From positions 1,240,001 through 1,304,000 of the forward strand of contig BCIX01000003.1 in the NCBI GenBank assembly GCA_001600095.1: a stretch of 64,000 nucleotides of DNA. The letters are read 5' to 3'. Source of the DNA: Bullera alba (taxonomy: Eukaryota > Basidiomycota > Tremellomycetes > Tremellales > Bulleraceae). How positions within the stretch are numbered: the first letter of the stretch is position 1; each line of letters opens with the position of its first letter. Of this stretch, positions 34,709 through 46,911 are shown piece by piece. The notes beneath the pieces were generated by a model. It was not told the origin of the DNA and did no database searches. It saw only the letters and a list, made by a program, of their open reading frames with translations. The translations under genes were made by a program, and so were the position numbers.

Positions 34709-36692
34709 CTACGAATTTACCTGATCCCAGGGGACGGGTCTGACGATTGCTTGCACAGGATGCGACGTAATCTTCTCCTTTCGCAACTGCAAGTTCTGAT
34801 CGTCCTCGACCGGTGCAAAGAAGAAAGAGAGACTGAGCGCGCAGATGATCAAGCGGAGTTCGAGTAGCTAGCCGAGTCAGCGATTGCCTTGCCGAATGAC
34901 TCACCGCCAGATTTTTGCCAAAGCATCCTCGTTGGCCAAGGGAGAAGGGCAGACTGGGACCGGAATTGATATCGAATCGACCCTCGCTGTCCAACCATCG
35001 CTCTGGGTCGAATTGACGTCCAGTTCCAGCCTTCCAATATCCGACCTTTCGGCTCGCGCCCTCTGGTCGAACATCGTTCAATTGAGCAGCAGCAGATCCG
35101 CTGGCATGGGTCTTTTCGGCAGTAGACATAGGGACGAAGGTCTCTGGGACGGTGTAGATTGGCGAGGACTCATCCTCGTAACCTGTGACAGTGGGAAAGA
35201 TGATATCGGTACCCTTGGGGATGAGCTTGCCGAGGATGACAGTGTCTTCGAACACCTGTCGATTGTATGCACCAGCGGTTCGAGACAGTCGCAGGGTTTC
35301 GTGAACCACGGCCTCGAGGTATGGCGTGTTGATCGAGCTGAGGTCTTCAAAGGTCGGCACTCTGTCACTCAGCTCGGGGACCTTTTCGAGGAGATGTGCT
35401 CGGAGCTTGTACTGGACGCTGGGGTTGTTGCTGACGTATTTCGCCCACTACGTGTAAGCCACGGCCGTCATATGTTACTCACCCAGGACAAGGTGGTACT
35501 GGATGTCTCGGTTCCGGCGATGAGATCTGGTATCAGCGTTACTCGTCTGATTTACTCACATAGATACAGCTCGTCTCGCATCTCGTCGTCCGACATCCAA
35601 TCCTCACCCTTGAGCTCCCTGGCAACCATCATGTCGAGTGTATTGTTGGCCATCTCCGCGGCGACCTCTGGACCCATTTCTCTGGCCCGAGCACGAGCTT
35701 CGGCGAGCTTGTCCTTGAGATAGAGTGCCATTCGCTTCGAGTGCTTCCTGTAATCCGGTTTGATGCTCTTGAAGAAGTGGTCGACACCTGGGAATGCAGA
35801 AAAGTTGTTGACGTTCTGGGTTAATCAGCAAGGTCCACAGACTTCAACTCACGTCAAAGAGGTACATTGCTGATTCCTGCAAGTCGAGGGGGTTGAATTT
35901 GAATACGGCTTGGCCAACGGGTCCGACTTGGACTTTGCCCATTGCTTTCACCTGATTCTCGTAGTTTTCGACGATCCCCCATTCTTGTCCAAAGGCAATA
36001 GAGCAGATGACGTCCTGAAACGTAAGCATGAGAGCGTTTGGTAGCAGGCGGTATACACCTGTCCGCTTCTAGGCTCACCATTGTAACCGCTCGAAAGTCC
36101 TCTTCGACCTCAAACGGTCGCCCTTGGGTGAACTGCGCTTTTGTTGCGATATACTTGACAAACTTTTCGGTACACCTGGTTGCAAGGGGTGTCGATAGGG
36201 AAAGATACTTTGATGTCATGGCCGGACCGACAATCCTTCGGTGATGCTTCCACATGTCATTGGTAGGCAGGGCGATCTGACCAGTCGGAGTCATCCACTT
36301 GAAGACGTTGATGGTGATATTGGCTCTGTCAATGTTCTTGGTCTGCTTGAGCAGAATATGCTCGATGGTGGGTAAATCGGACAGCACCAACAGGCTACAA
36401 GGTCAGCTTCCTCGCAAATAAGAGTTACTCACTTCTGAAAGAACCCGATTCGCAATTGAGCGATCGGTCCTAGCTCCTTGGCCACCTGATCGAGCAAGGG
36501 AGTGATCCCTCCATGCTCCTTCATCGTGCTCGCGACCCTGTGCACATCGCCCCAGATTGGTCTGGGATCGGAAAACGTGGGTACATCCTTGATGCCCTTT
36601 GGCGTGATCAGCTTGAGGAATGGCTTTCGGAGGAGATATCCAAGTGCGATGGCCACGATCCCGACGTAGAGCGACATCATTGTGGTGGTCAT
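34709..36692 (-). CDS. Cytochrome P450
   Basis: Predicted 579-residue microsomal monooxygenase in seven exons (36433-36692, 36079-36394, 35853-36014, 35560-35815, 35483-35526, 34905-35447, 34709-34867; 1740 nt). An N-terminal membrane anchor (MMSLYVGIVAIALGYLL) is followed by the P450 core. Key elements are WKHHRRIVGPAM (C-helix), I-helix AGTETSSTT at 335-343, K-helix HETLRLSR with the ExxR pair Glu396/Arg399, the PERW segment in FDPERWLD, and the heme loop PFSLGQRGCFGKNLA with Cys521 as iron ligand. All catalytic features are intact. It belongs with the broad fungal CYP families that hydroxylate secondary metabolites or fatty acids; no close family was assigned and no biosynthetic partners lie alongside. 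Confidence 0.95.
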
Positions 36693-37055
36693 GTTAAGCA
36701 GTGACAGGCGAATGGTGTGAGCTGTACTGAAGACGTGTCCGTCTCGATGCCTTCACCAACGCTTCAGCCCACCTTCGACCTCCTTCAGCTGACCATCATC
36801 GAACAGCGTTGCACGGATTGGAATGACCCCGAGGCACGGACCGTCGTCATCCGTGGCGAAGTCCGATAACGTAAGCTTCGCCGCGACTCGGGAGATCCTG
36901 GGATCTCCGAAGCTCCGGCCACGAGGCGTTTTTCGTAATGAACTCATCGTACGCGTCTACGCGTTCACGCGACTTTCATTTCGTCCTTGGTTCGTCCGAT
37001 TCATGTCCCTTTCATACCGTACATCCCGGCGACACAGCCACGACCCCAACCGGTG
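36693..37055. other. Divergent intergenic region
   Basis: About 360 bases between the P450 start and the start of the DUF6589-like gene; expected to hold both promoters. No further feature was seen. Confidence 0.5.
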
Positions 37056-38844
37056 ATGCCTGACCTTCGCCCCGTGGACCAGAGCAAGTTGGACAAGCTT
37101 GTCATCTCAGCCGGTGCCAAGGGTCGGAAAAACACTCTGCGAGAGCTCCAAACGCTCACAAAATCGCAGGGCAAGCGATTGGTCGCTCGATCAAACGACA
37201 AGACCTCTTTCAAAACAAGGACCGCGATCGACATTCCCCGGACGACCTCGGAAGGCTTCGAGCACCTCACCTATACCTTTCTGCAGATCCACTCTGGCAT
37301 ACCTCGGTTCCCCCTCGACGCCTATTACAATCATGTCCGCGATCCCAACCTGCCTGCCCCCCACCGCGGCATCTTCTCACCCACACCTCCTGAAGACGTC
37401 CACTGTGGCAAAGTCGCGCACGCCGCCCTCTGGGACTCTGTGAGGAAGCACATCCCTCGAGTCGCTGGATGCCTCCCCGAAGGCTGCTGGCTGCCTCCTA
37501 AACTTAGCCAAACCCCAATTGAGGAACCGGACGTCGTCTCGTATCAGCCCCTGCATACGAAGAGTTGTTGGCCACCCGACTGGGAAGATACGGCCCCAGG
37601 TCATTTCGGAAAGGTTCGTGAAAATATGCCCAAGCAGGAAGGAAAAGAGCAGGAGGAGTGGGCGCAGGAGCTAGTTGTTTTGTTTGGGGATAGGGGCAAT
37701 GCGAGACCTGTAGAGAGGCTGCGCGAGGATCGCTGGCCGTCTCAGCCCGGGATATTCGAGTCTCGACAATATTCTCGTCATTCCTGGTGGGAATCACATG
37801 ATTTCGACGATGCTGGCGGGCGTGCTCAAGCACTACGCCGGACCAACGGATGATCTTTCGCCTGGAGACGTCCCTGGAATGTTGCAGTTCAACAAGATTC
37901 TGAAGGGACCAGATCTTGAGCTGGGACAAGTGAAGAATCTCGACGCGATGCTCCGCCTAGCTATCGCAATGGCTGAAGTCAGCATGCTGGACATCTTGTT
38001 GTGAGTACTAGGTCATTAGAGCATTGCTAACCGAGCAGGAAAATCACTGGCCGGGAGACAATCGACGACATCACCGAGGCAGACATTTCTGGCGACAACT
38101 TCGCCAGGGTCGAAAAGGTGTTCCACAAAGACTACGCCTGTGCCGCCGCCATCGACCGAGCCCGAGATGGCGATCCAAAGGCCAATATCCTGCCCGATCC
38201 CGACTTTCACACTTCCCTCGCCCGTCTCCGTGATTTGATCATGATCAGAGAGAGCCATCTGGCGTCGTCCCGGGGAGACATCGAGGCTCTGATCATACAG
38301 TACAAAAACTATGTCCCCTTTTCGCAGGGAGTCGCCGGTATGAAGAAGCACAAGAGGATCATCGCCAATCTCCTCTTGAAGCTCAATGGGCCGGATCTGC
38401 CACCCGACCTTCAGCACGCGATCAAAATGTCGTTCTTGATCAATCCGAGTGGAAAGCCAGGGCATTTCGTGCCGCAGGACTACCTCGCCCGGGATATAGA
38501 CACGGTGAGTCAATACTGAGTCGAAAATATGCTGCCTGTGTTGATCGGATCTTTAGTACCGCGAGACCGAACGACTTGCTAGCAGAGGCGAGCCCATGGG
38601 AGAATACACCGTCGGCGACAAGCCCCTGAGAGAGCTGCTCCTGGCCCTCAAGGTATCTCAAGCGCATGTCAGCGTGCCGAATCGGACCAATGGCTGCAAG
38701 GACGTGATCAAGGATCCTGTGGAGGATGGAGACAACGCGATTGACGAGGCGTATGTCTCGGAAGAGTTTAAGCAGTTCAGGAAGATGGCCGAGGGCAATG
38801 AGTTCGATGACGGTGATGACGATATAGATCTGGACGAGTTATAG
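37056..38844 (+). CDS. DUF6589-like protein interrupted by an apparent frameshift
   Basis: Exons 37056-38000, 38039-38504 and 38557-38844 read well except at about 37746-37751, where the frame changes. Before it, frame one gives ...LVVLFGDRGNARPVERLRED..., after it the next frame gives ...LDNILVIPGGNHMISTMLAG.... These segments, then LKHYAGPTDDLSPG, LGQVKNLDAMLRLAIAM and LPPDLQHAIKMSFLINPSGK, follow the order I associate with the basidiomycete DUF6589 family (a motif like GDxxT...R, then PGxFH, then NxxGxPG). The family assignment is from memory and moderate. The C-terminus is acidic (DGDDDIDLDEL). The first ATG in frame is at 37056. One extra C in CCCGGG would explain the break; an unusual 64-nt intron from 37682 to 37745 is the alternative. 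Function is unknown. Confidence 0.55.
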
Positions 38845-39870
38845 AAGTATAGATGCATCCACGTCGTTCTGCCAGCGACCGTAGCTGACCACAGAGCGAT
38901 CTGAGGAGAGCGGACCTTTGCCTTGGGAGTTGCGAGACGTCACTGCTGGTTGGCATGGGAGCCACGTGTTTGAGATTGCTTACGTATGAAGCTATTCAGG
39001 GCTTTCAAGATGTGACGACTCACCCTGGCGCCGGTGAAAATAGCCCAAAGGGGAAAAATCAAGGGGGGCGTGTGCGCGACTTATCTTGCGCACGCGCCGC
39101 TCACTTCTCTTTTCGGCCTGTTTTTCAAACTCGTTCCCTCAGGTTCCCTCCTGGAGATGGCGGTCCGAGTCAACCCAAGAGTTGCTTGAATCGTCGTTCC
39201 ATCCAGCGAGAGCTGCCAATACGTGCCAAGTTCGGCTGTCCGTAACGTCTTGTCGGCCTTGAGGTAGATGAATCTAATGACGGGTCAGAGCGTCGAGCCA
39301 TATGCATGTACCGCATTGTGAATAGAACAGATGAAACACGCTAGGAGAGGGAATAATGCAGGGCCTATTGAAGCACAAGCCGCCAAGTGGATAAAGGACC
39401 CGGGAGCCAGGGTGGACAGCCAACAAGTTTAATCAAACGGTGGCTTCAGCTTCCTTGTTTGCATTGTACATCATCCTCACTCTCTCTCTGCCTTGGTGTT
39501 CTACATTGACTCTTTGCTCATCGTCACCATCGCCATATCACAACTCACCACGTTTCAACACTCCTTCCACTCCATTGTCTCCCCAGAGGTGCCAAAGGTA
39601 GTCCGTAAGCTAACACTACTCGTGAGTCACAAGTGTCACAAGTCTTCCCATCATCACCTCTTCAACGTTCAATCGCTCAACGCACCTGGCTATCATCCAC
39701 CCACACTCATTTCAACCCTCGATAAACACCCAGAGCTGACCCTGCCCCAGGTCACCATTGATTGCTGACTTGTCAACGCGACCACACTCTTTCCACAACC
39801 ACAACACGATCAAAAACGAAAACCAAACCCACCTCTACCCACCACCGCCTACCTACACAATCAATCCACC
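38845..39870. other. Intergenic region upstream of the lysozyme-like gene
   Basis: About 1 kb. No gene was recognised; the frame at 39493-39768 is low-complexity Ser/His/Thr and lies in a pyrimidine-rich leader-like stretch. Tandem doublets occur at 39133-39152 (GTTCCCTCMK twice, period 10) and 39626-39643 (GTCACAAGT twice, period 9). Confidence 0.5.
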
Positions 39871-41089
39871 ATGCTAGTCAACACTCTGCTCGTCCTTTCC
39901 GCCCTTCTCCCCGCTCTGGCCTCTTCCCACGGCCAGCCAGCTCACAGACACCGCCGACATGCCAACCTCTCCAAAGTCGAGCAGCGAGATGGCAAGGCTC
40001 ATGCCGCTAGGGCCGACGCTGGCCACTCGGAGGCGCACCGACTCATCAGGCGAAAAGTGAACAAGAGGGGTCAGACTTGTCGACCAAGAAATTCGTCTCC
40101 TCAAGCCGCTGTCTCGGTCGCTTCCGCTGCTGCTTCCCCTGCCGCCTCTGTCGCCGTGCCATCGGCTGCTGTCCAGGCCGCCGTGTCTCCTTCTCCCGCC
40201 GCAAGCTCCGCCGCTTGGGTCGAGCCAGTGAGTTTTATCACTTGTGACGGAAGCTGATTGCTAGTCCGCTGCCCCATCTCCCGAAGCCGCACCATCGCCA
40301 TCTCCCTCTCCAGCCTGGTCCGAGCCCGCTCCACCCGCCCCATCTCCCTCGCAGGATAACGGCAACAACGGTGGCGGTCTCGGTGGCCTCATCGGCGGTA
40401 TCCTTTCCGTCACCGACAGTCGATGCGGTTGGTGTGGCGCCGATGCCGGTCAGCCAAACGGTTCGCAAGACTGGCTCAACTGTGGCTTGAACAATGGCGG
40501 ATGGAACCCACCCTTCCTCGGCCTGGACCAGCTCGTCGCTGCCGACTTTGACGGCTCGGGCATTTTCTCTCCTTGTTCCGCCTATGTCGACAAGTTCCAC
40601 CAATACGGAGCTGCCAACGGAAGTGAGTCAATATGGAATGACCTTCGCTGACCTTTCCAGTCCCACCCATCATGCTGGCTTCCTTTGCCATGCAGGAATC
40701 CACCTGCAACCCCGGTGTGACCGGTGGTGGTGGCGAGGCCGGTCTGATGCAAATCGCCCCACCCAACTGCGAGGCCGGCCACAACTGCTGGGACGTCGAC
40801 TACAACATCAACCGAGGTGCCCAATTGTTCCGACAGATGATCGACGCCAACGGCGGAAACGTCCTCGCCGCTATCGGCGCTTACAACGGATGGCAAAAGG
40901 GCATGACCTATGACAGCGCCACCGCTGCCCGATGGTCTGGACACTGCCGAAACCAGAACAACTTGGACTACCTGTACCAGTTCACGAACGGATGGATGCA
41001 GAACAAGAACGCCTACAGCATGGGCACATACTGTGAGTGATACCGTTTGCGACAACGCTGATCATCTAGTCAACTTGAAGGACTGTTAA
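39871..41089 (+). CDS. Secreted lysozyme-like protein (GH23 / lytic transglycosylase fold)
   Basis: Predicted 368-residue secreted protein in four exons (39871-40227, 40265-40622, 40661-41032, 41070-41089; 1107 nt). It has a signal peptide (MLVNTLLVLSALLPALASS), a His/Arg-rich propeptide-like stretch with KR sites, an Ala/Ser/Pro linker, a Cys-rich segment (RCGWCGADAGQ) and the catalytic domain. The pattern IMLASFAMQESTCNP with Glu251, then GEAGLMQIAPPNC and IGAYNGW, is that of goose-type lysozyme/soluble lytic transglycosylase enzymes, where the Glu is the catalytic acid. The expected role is cleaving peptidoglycan of competing or prey bacteria outside the cell, though chitin-directed activity is possible. 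The architecture is eukaryotic (introns, signal peptide) but the catalytic fold is common in bacteria. Confidence 0.85.
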
Positions 41090-41335
41090 AAACCCCGCTT
41101 CCCCGCCGTCCGCTTGATGCGGCGGCCTTATGACACTTTGCAACCACCCTTATGATCCATGTTTCCCGTAGATACCACTGCGCAATGCGCATTTCGAGGT
41201 AAAAGTAACGAGACGTAGTTATGCAGCTGTGCATTGATGTGTTGCTACAAGATGTGTAATGATATGCTGATTGTCCGTGAAAGATCCTAGCTCTCGTATT
41301 GATTCGTCTCACGTTGGTCTGCTTCACGTCGCCTC

Positions 41336-44300
41336 TCACTCGTCCTCATTCCTAATATCACTCTCCTCCCATCCCCTCTCCCATACCGCCTTGTTGGGCC
41401 ACCTCTTCTCGAACCACTCCAGCATGACCTCCTTGGCCTGATCGTAATCGTCGTCTATATCGTCGTTCAGCCCTAATATCGAGACGTCTGGGCTATTGTC
41501 CAGTTGGCGAAACACGTCTCTCGCATGAGCCGCCGTTCGGAGCATGTGGAAATGGGAGGGCGATTGGGCTATTCCACCCTGAATCAGTCTACAGTCCTCC
41601 AACTGGGTGAACCCACTCACCTGACAGGTAGAGATAGCGCGAGAGGAGCTTCATCGAGTATACCCTCATATCAACCGATTCTTCCGGTAGAGCCGTGGTC
41701 TGCATGATGGCCTCGAGGGAGAAATCGGCTTCGTGCCAAGTCGGCGTGAGGGGTAAATGCGGCGGGGGCAGAAACTTGGGGTATGCCTTTCCCTCCTCCA
41801 ATGGCGCATTGAGGAATGTCGTCCCGTGTGGTGGTAGGAACGCCGAAAGGCCCAATGGCCCCGATGCCGTGACGAGCGCTTTGATCACTTTGTCGCAGTA
41901 AGCAAGGAGCGCGGAACTGGAAGAGAGGGGAGGGATGGACTCACGGCAATCGCCACAATCGGGGTATTGGAATGCCAGCCTGGTGAACATCTCAGACGAG
42001 GGCACGCTCTCTGATCTCGTCCAGAAAGAGCCAAAACATCTCTCGAGGTCGAGCAGACATCTAACGATCAGCTCCAATATGTGCATCGTGACTCACTTGT
42101 CGTGTACTGCTGGATCCTCTTCGGGTTTCAACAAAGGGGGGATATGCCCGTCCATCGATGCTAAGAGCAATCAGCAATTAGTCGCCGACGGGTAGATACT
42201 GCCAGATGTCGACTTACAGAACAAAAACTCGCTGGCTTTTGGCGCTTCCCACCCGGCCTGCTCCAGCACCCTCTCCATCCGCTCAGGCTCCAATGTCCAT
42301 CGGTCGCCCTTGTGCACCTCGATCTTCATCACGTCTTCGTATTCGTACTCGTCCATCAAGCCGAACATCTCTCTGAGCTCCATCCGCGCAGTGTCCCCCC
42401 AGTGGCCCTCCTCCCCAAGAGCCTTTCGCCCCAGGTTGGCCACCGCATAAGTCCACAACAGAGCTTCCCTCCATCTCTCCACCTGTCCAGGATCAGCAGT
42501 CATATTCGCGATTAAAAATTGTCGACTCACTCGCAGGGAAGTTAGAAGCCATTGTATTTGGATATCCCCAGACCCTTCCATGACCTCTCTAAACTTCCGC
42601 TGGCTGCTGATAGTCAATGCCTCGCGAAACATGAGCGACGCTTCGTGATGCAGACCCCTGGTGATGACTTTCGGTACGTGGGCAAAGTATGGTCGAAGCC
42701 GCCGAGGGAACCGCCTCGACAATAACCAATTCGCATGATACAGCCCTCCCGATTCGCCAGCGTCGTTGAACAGGGCTTTATGGAGCATGGGCCTGACTTG
42801 CTGCATATACTAAGAAGCAATTAGCCACTGCCCTAGCTCCCTTCCACTCACGTTATGGTCGAAGCGGATGACTGAGCCGTAGAACGGCGTGTGAAAATCG
42901 GACACTCCGTGTGGGCGCAGTAGGAAAAAGTCGTCGTTGAGCGCCAGGGCCACATCGGCCTATATCCGTTGTAATCAGCAACATCCCTGTGTGAGTGACC
43001 GAAATCCGCCTACCAGACCGTGCAGCCAGCCTATTCGACTTTCAATTGCCATTGAATTAAAGCTCGGCAGTGCTTTCCCCCTCCATTGAGCCTCTTTCCA
43101 CTCTCGCTCACCCAGCGCTTCCATGTTCCCGTTCCTATCGTTTGTCGGGAGGTGAAAGACTTCGCTATGCCCCGCATACCGGAACACGGGGTATGAGCTG
43201 GACAGACCAAGTTTGAGCTTGTGATATGGGTGATCTGGATCTTGAGGATCGCGTTGAGAGTAGTTTAGCCACGTTGGGGATTGAAGTATCCTCCATTCCT
43301 TCCGCAATGCCAGAGATAGCTCCTCCCCTTGCGCCCCGTACGTCGTGTTCAGTATGGGCAAGAGTTGCCCCGGTATCAACCCCATATCCTCCTCCTCGAA
43401 GGCAAAATCGGCAGTGATCAGGTGTACCGTCCTGATCCTCCCTGGTAACGAGTCCAGAACGGAACGCATGGAGTGAACCAACTCGTTTTGTTCTCTAGCA
43501 ACAGCTAGTCAGCCAAATCACTCGCTGACATCTTGCATCTACCACACACCTGAAGTGATGGATTGGCGAGTATATCCCCGCCTCCCTCCTCGCTGCTATC
43601 ATCTCCCTTTCCCACCTCGGATCGCTGCCATTGACCCAAAGCCAAATGACGTCCAACTTTTCCTCCTCCCCGAGCTCCTTTTGCCCGCAATTCGTCTCCC
43701 CGTTCGCAAACCATTGCTCGAGACATCTCGGCGGCAGGAACCTCGTCGGTCTCAACCTCGGGAACGGGCTTTCCGGGGGTGGTAATGGCTTAAAAGGTCT
43801 ATATAGCGGGTCGAGCGAGTCTAGCGTGTCGTCCCCCAGGCGTATGGGCGGTTGTGGAAATGCCGTGGCGAGAAAGTACTTTTCCGCCTTGTCCCTGTGC
43901 CCCTGCCGGGCGTCGGAGATTGGTCGGAGGGAGGATAGAGTGGGGACGGGTAATGGCAGGAGAAAGCTGTGGACTAGGTATATCAACACCGACCACAGGA
44001 TCACCGGAGACAAGATCCTCGGTGAGAGTAGGTATCGAATAGAATGGGGGATCAATGGACCAGGTTGTGCCGTCGCCGAAGGCGTCCTCCCAGTAAAGCT
44101 GTGATGGAGAACTCTATTGACGACTCCGACTCCGCCTGCAGGCGCTCTGGCATGATTGGACCCGTTCCCCGTTATACTTCTCCGCCGACTGGGCGTGGTA
44201 GAGCCAGAGCCCTGTAGTGCCGGTGACAAGAGACCCTCCTCGGCAGGTCGATGGAACGACGAGGTCGGCGAGTTGGTCCGATAGGAAGACGTGTATGCCG

Positions 44301-44436
44301 ATCCTACAGAGCTCGAGCTGGACCCCAGGCCGAGTCCAAGGCCGAATCCCCTAGATGAAGACGACGACGGGGGCGATGTCTCGAGCGTCGGAATCTCCAG
44401 CCGAGGCGAGCGGGGTATAGGTGTCGAAGTCGACAT
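41336..44436 (-). CDS. XPT1: Stealth-family glycan phosphotransferase (Xpt1-like xylosylphosphotransferase)
   Basis: Predicted 918-residue type II Golgi protein in eight exons (43550-44436, 43014-43494, 42852-42959, 42531-42809, 42218-42482, 42097-42160, 41621-42060, 41336-41568; 2757 nt). A Ser-rich cytosolic part precedes a membrane anchor near residue 145 ([17 protein letters not shown]). The Stealth conserved regions follow in order: [43 protein letters not shown] with ALNDDFFL, and the later [12 protein letters not shown]. The C-terminus has [12 protein letters not shown] and [10 protein letters not shown]. Cryptococcus Xpt1 of this family transfers xylose-phosphate to mannose of O-glycans. 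The last junction was set with a 52-nt intron because only that acceptor restores the conserved SPSHF frame. Xylosyl specificity is by family and organism inference. Confidence 0.85.
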
Positions 44437-45139
44437 GGCGAGTCTCCGTCAAGCTAGGCTAGTAGAGTCCAGCTTATCCTCTTGTGACGGAGTTACGAGT
44501 ACAGCGACATTGTATCTGACACGAGACTCGAATATCGGACAGAGGCGTAGGCGTGATCTTGAGTGGTGTTCTATTGATAGTAGTCCAGACACAGGAGTGG
44601 GACTCTACGCATCGACTTTGTTGACAATTACTCGTACAAGTCTCGGAAGAGTTTCGAGTTCGGTCGCTAATTGAATCCCACGGCCAAGCTTACGACCTGG
44701 TATATTTGGCTCTCAGCATCGATGCCCAGTCCAAGTGGCCATTGTCATCGACGCTCCGACGCTCGCCGACGCTGTCTGGGTCTTGTTGCTCTCTTTGTTC
44801 GCAGTTGTTCGGACGTTATGCTTAACGGCCGTTACGCCTCTCGAAAGCTTATTCCAACTGCGCCGGTTGTAGTCTTCTCGTGGATGGTCGTTGCTGACTC
44901 GCTGGTCGAGGTGATGTCGACGCTGAGACCAAAGTGTGTACTGCCACTACGTACATACGTTACAACATTATACTCATCGAGATCAGATCGATCATCCTCC
45001 TCATGACATACTCCACAATCCCTCTGTCATTCAGGCTAAAGCCTCAAGGTCTGCTCAAGCACCCGCGTACTCTGCTCTTGCCGCCCAAACAGGTCGTCTC
45101 CAGATCCCGAGCCTGACTCCTCACCGCGAGAGCTCCGCG
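44437..45139. other. Intergenic region
   Basis: About 700 bases holding the Xpt1-like promoter and the 3' end of the Rho gene. No gene recognised. GACGCTC occurs three times between 44750 and 44773. Confidence 0.45.
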
Positions 45140-46328
45140 CTACGACACAACACATCCACATCCCGCCATCTTCTCCTCTATCCGGCCTCTAGCGCCAGAT
45201 CCACTTCCACTCGATCCACCCCCTCCGCCGCCTTTGGCCCTGCTTCCTAGGGCAACCTTTGCCGCTTCATGAATAGCCTCCTGCACCCCTCTGTTATGTT
45301 TCGCAGAGCATTCTGCGGGCGTCAGTCTAGGTACAATGCCAAGTACCAATGTGATGGTACGGCACTCACCGAGATACCGACTAGCTCGGATAGAGCGAGC
45401 TACTGCCAACCCCTCTTCGTATGTAACCGGGTGTAAACTCCGCCTAGCCAGTTTCTCCTTCACCCCAGAATCCTCGCGCAAATCGCATTTGAGCGCTGAG
45501 ACCAGTATGAGTAGGTAAACGATCGAGAGCGAGTTGGACACACCTATCAAGATCACCTTGACCCCGCTGCAGTTGTCATTGACCTCTTGTATCCACTAAG
45601 CTGGGTCAGCGGGTCACTTCCTATGTCCGTGGATTAGTTGGCACACCTTTGTCGACGCATTCTCCAGCGATACAGGAGAGTCGACCTAACGATAAAGATC
45701 AGTCGAGCTCTATAAAATCTTGTCGGGTACTTACGGAGAAGCAGATCATCACTACGTGCGTATCGGCGTACGACAACGAGCGCAGTCTATCAAACTCCTC
45801 TTGCCCTGCACATGATCAGCCCAAGCCTCCTAAGTCCGGACTTTGAAGTGATCGAGCGAGCCTGCTCACCCGCCGTATCCCATAGACTCAGTTCGACCTG
45901 CTGATCATCGACTTGCACCATCTCGACATAGTTCTCGAACACTCAAGGCTCAGGATGAGTATGGGTTGACTTGCTCGCTTTCGTTCCACATACCTGTAGG
46001 CTCGCTATGAAACGTCAGTTGTGATCATGGTGATAACATGAATGTATCAACTTACTACGTCGTTGGAAAGTACCCTGAACACAAAGCCTCAAGTCAGAGT
46101 TGCTCCGTGGTCCGGCCGGGTCTCGCTCACCTTTGATGAACACGGTTAATAGCGATGTCTAATAAAGTCAGCACGAGTCCTTCATGAGCTATTCCTCTTA
46201 TTCACCTTGCCGCATGCTCCATCGCCAAGGACTACGAGCTTCTTGCCTACCTACAGCAGGTCAGCGGGTCTGTCCCTCTCAGCGGAATGGGCAGTTCAGT
46301 ATCAGAGACTCACAGGCTTGCCGCCCAT
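45140..46328 (-). CDS. Rho-family small GTPase (Rho3-like)
   Basis: Eleven short exons encode 216 residues. Nucleotide-binding motifs are complete: GDGACGKT (15-21 region), effector loop TTYEPTVFENY, DTAGQE, ALKCDL in place of TKCDL, and ECSAK. The effector YEPTVFENY and the ALKCDLRE form match Rho3 more than Rho1, Rho4 or Cdc42. The C-terminus is unusual: the normal polybasic stretch is replaced by a Gly/Ser linker ([13 protein letters not shown]) before CGCVVS, a CaaX box with a second Cys two residues upstream that could be palmitoylated. Rho3 acts in polarised exocytosis and actin cable organisation through formins. A formin gene lies 15 kb away, probably by chance. Confidence 0.88.
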
Positions 46329-46911
46329 GATATGCGTGGTCTCACTATATTTCCGGCAGCTCTAGGTTCTTCTGGAGTTCCGATGCCGTGGAGATACACA
46401 ACCGAGCCGGATGACCTCTAGCTACTGTAGGCCTGCTGTCCAAATCTACGTTGAAGAGTTGACCGAGTCCGCCTTGATGTGACTGTGCGAAGATCGGTCT
46501 ATGGGCGATTGATAAGCCCTACTGGTAACAAGCTCTGAGTGTGAGGCGAATGTAGCGTAGGATGGTCGATGAAAGCCCACAGCGAGGTGTTGTCGAGTTT
46601 GTGTTGAGGCCTGTTGGATGTGACCTTGCGTAAACAAACAACCTCGAACGACCTCGAGCCGAAATCTCAAATGACCACGGACCACGTGGCGCTCCTTTGG
46701 CTGGGTGGCGACCGGAGCAAGCTGACTAGCGCTGACTGATGTGCTAGCGCTGGCGAGCTCATCACTGCTGCCCAACTGCTGCCTTCTTACTCGACTAAGT
46801 ACAGTACTCAACTACGGTCACCCGCAACAAAGCCCCTCAAGCATCGTCGCATCACCCCCTTGACGAATCGTTCAAGCCACAGACTTGATCGTTGATTGAA
46901 GGACTGACGCC
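46329..46911. other. Divergent intergenic region
   Basis: About 580 bases between the Rho3-like and SelK-like starts. No gene recognised. ACCTCGAACG/ACCTCGAGCC at 46641-46660 is a period-10 doublet; GACCACG is repeated at 46673-46686. Confidence 0.45.

Noticed and set aside
37798..38000. Separate small gene starting at the ATG at 37798
   Set aside because: The upstream codons in the same frame (LDNILVIPGGNH) are part of the conserved motif, so the frame belongs to the preceding gene.
41569..41620. 42-nt intron choice at the last Xpt1-like junction
   Set aside because: It gives an unrelated short tail, while the 52-nt choice restores the conserved SPSHF segment.
41950..41980. 28-nt intron (GTGAGT...TCCAG) in the Xpt1-like gene
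   Set aside because: Too short for this genome and its removal breaks the frame; the sequence reads through in frame.
44671..45250. Plus-strand frames upstream of the Xpt1-like gene
   Set aside because: No domain, no signal peptide, and overlap with the antisense of the Rho gene 3' end.
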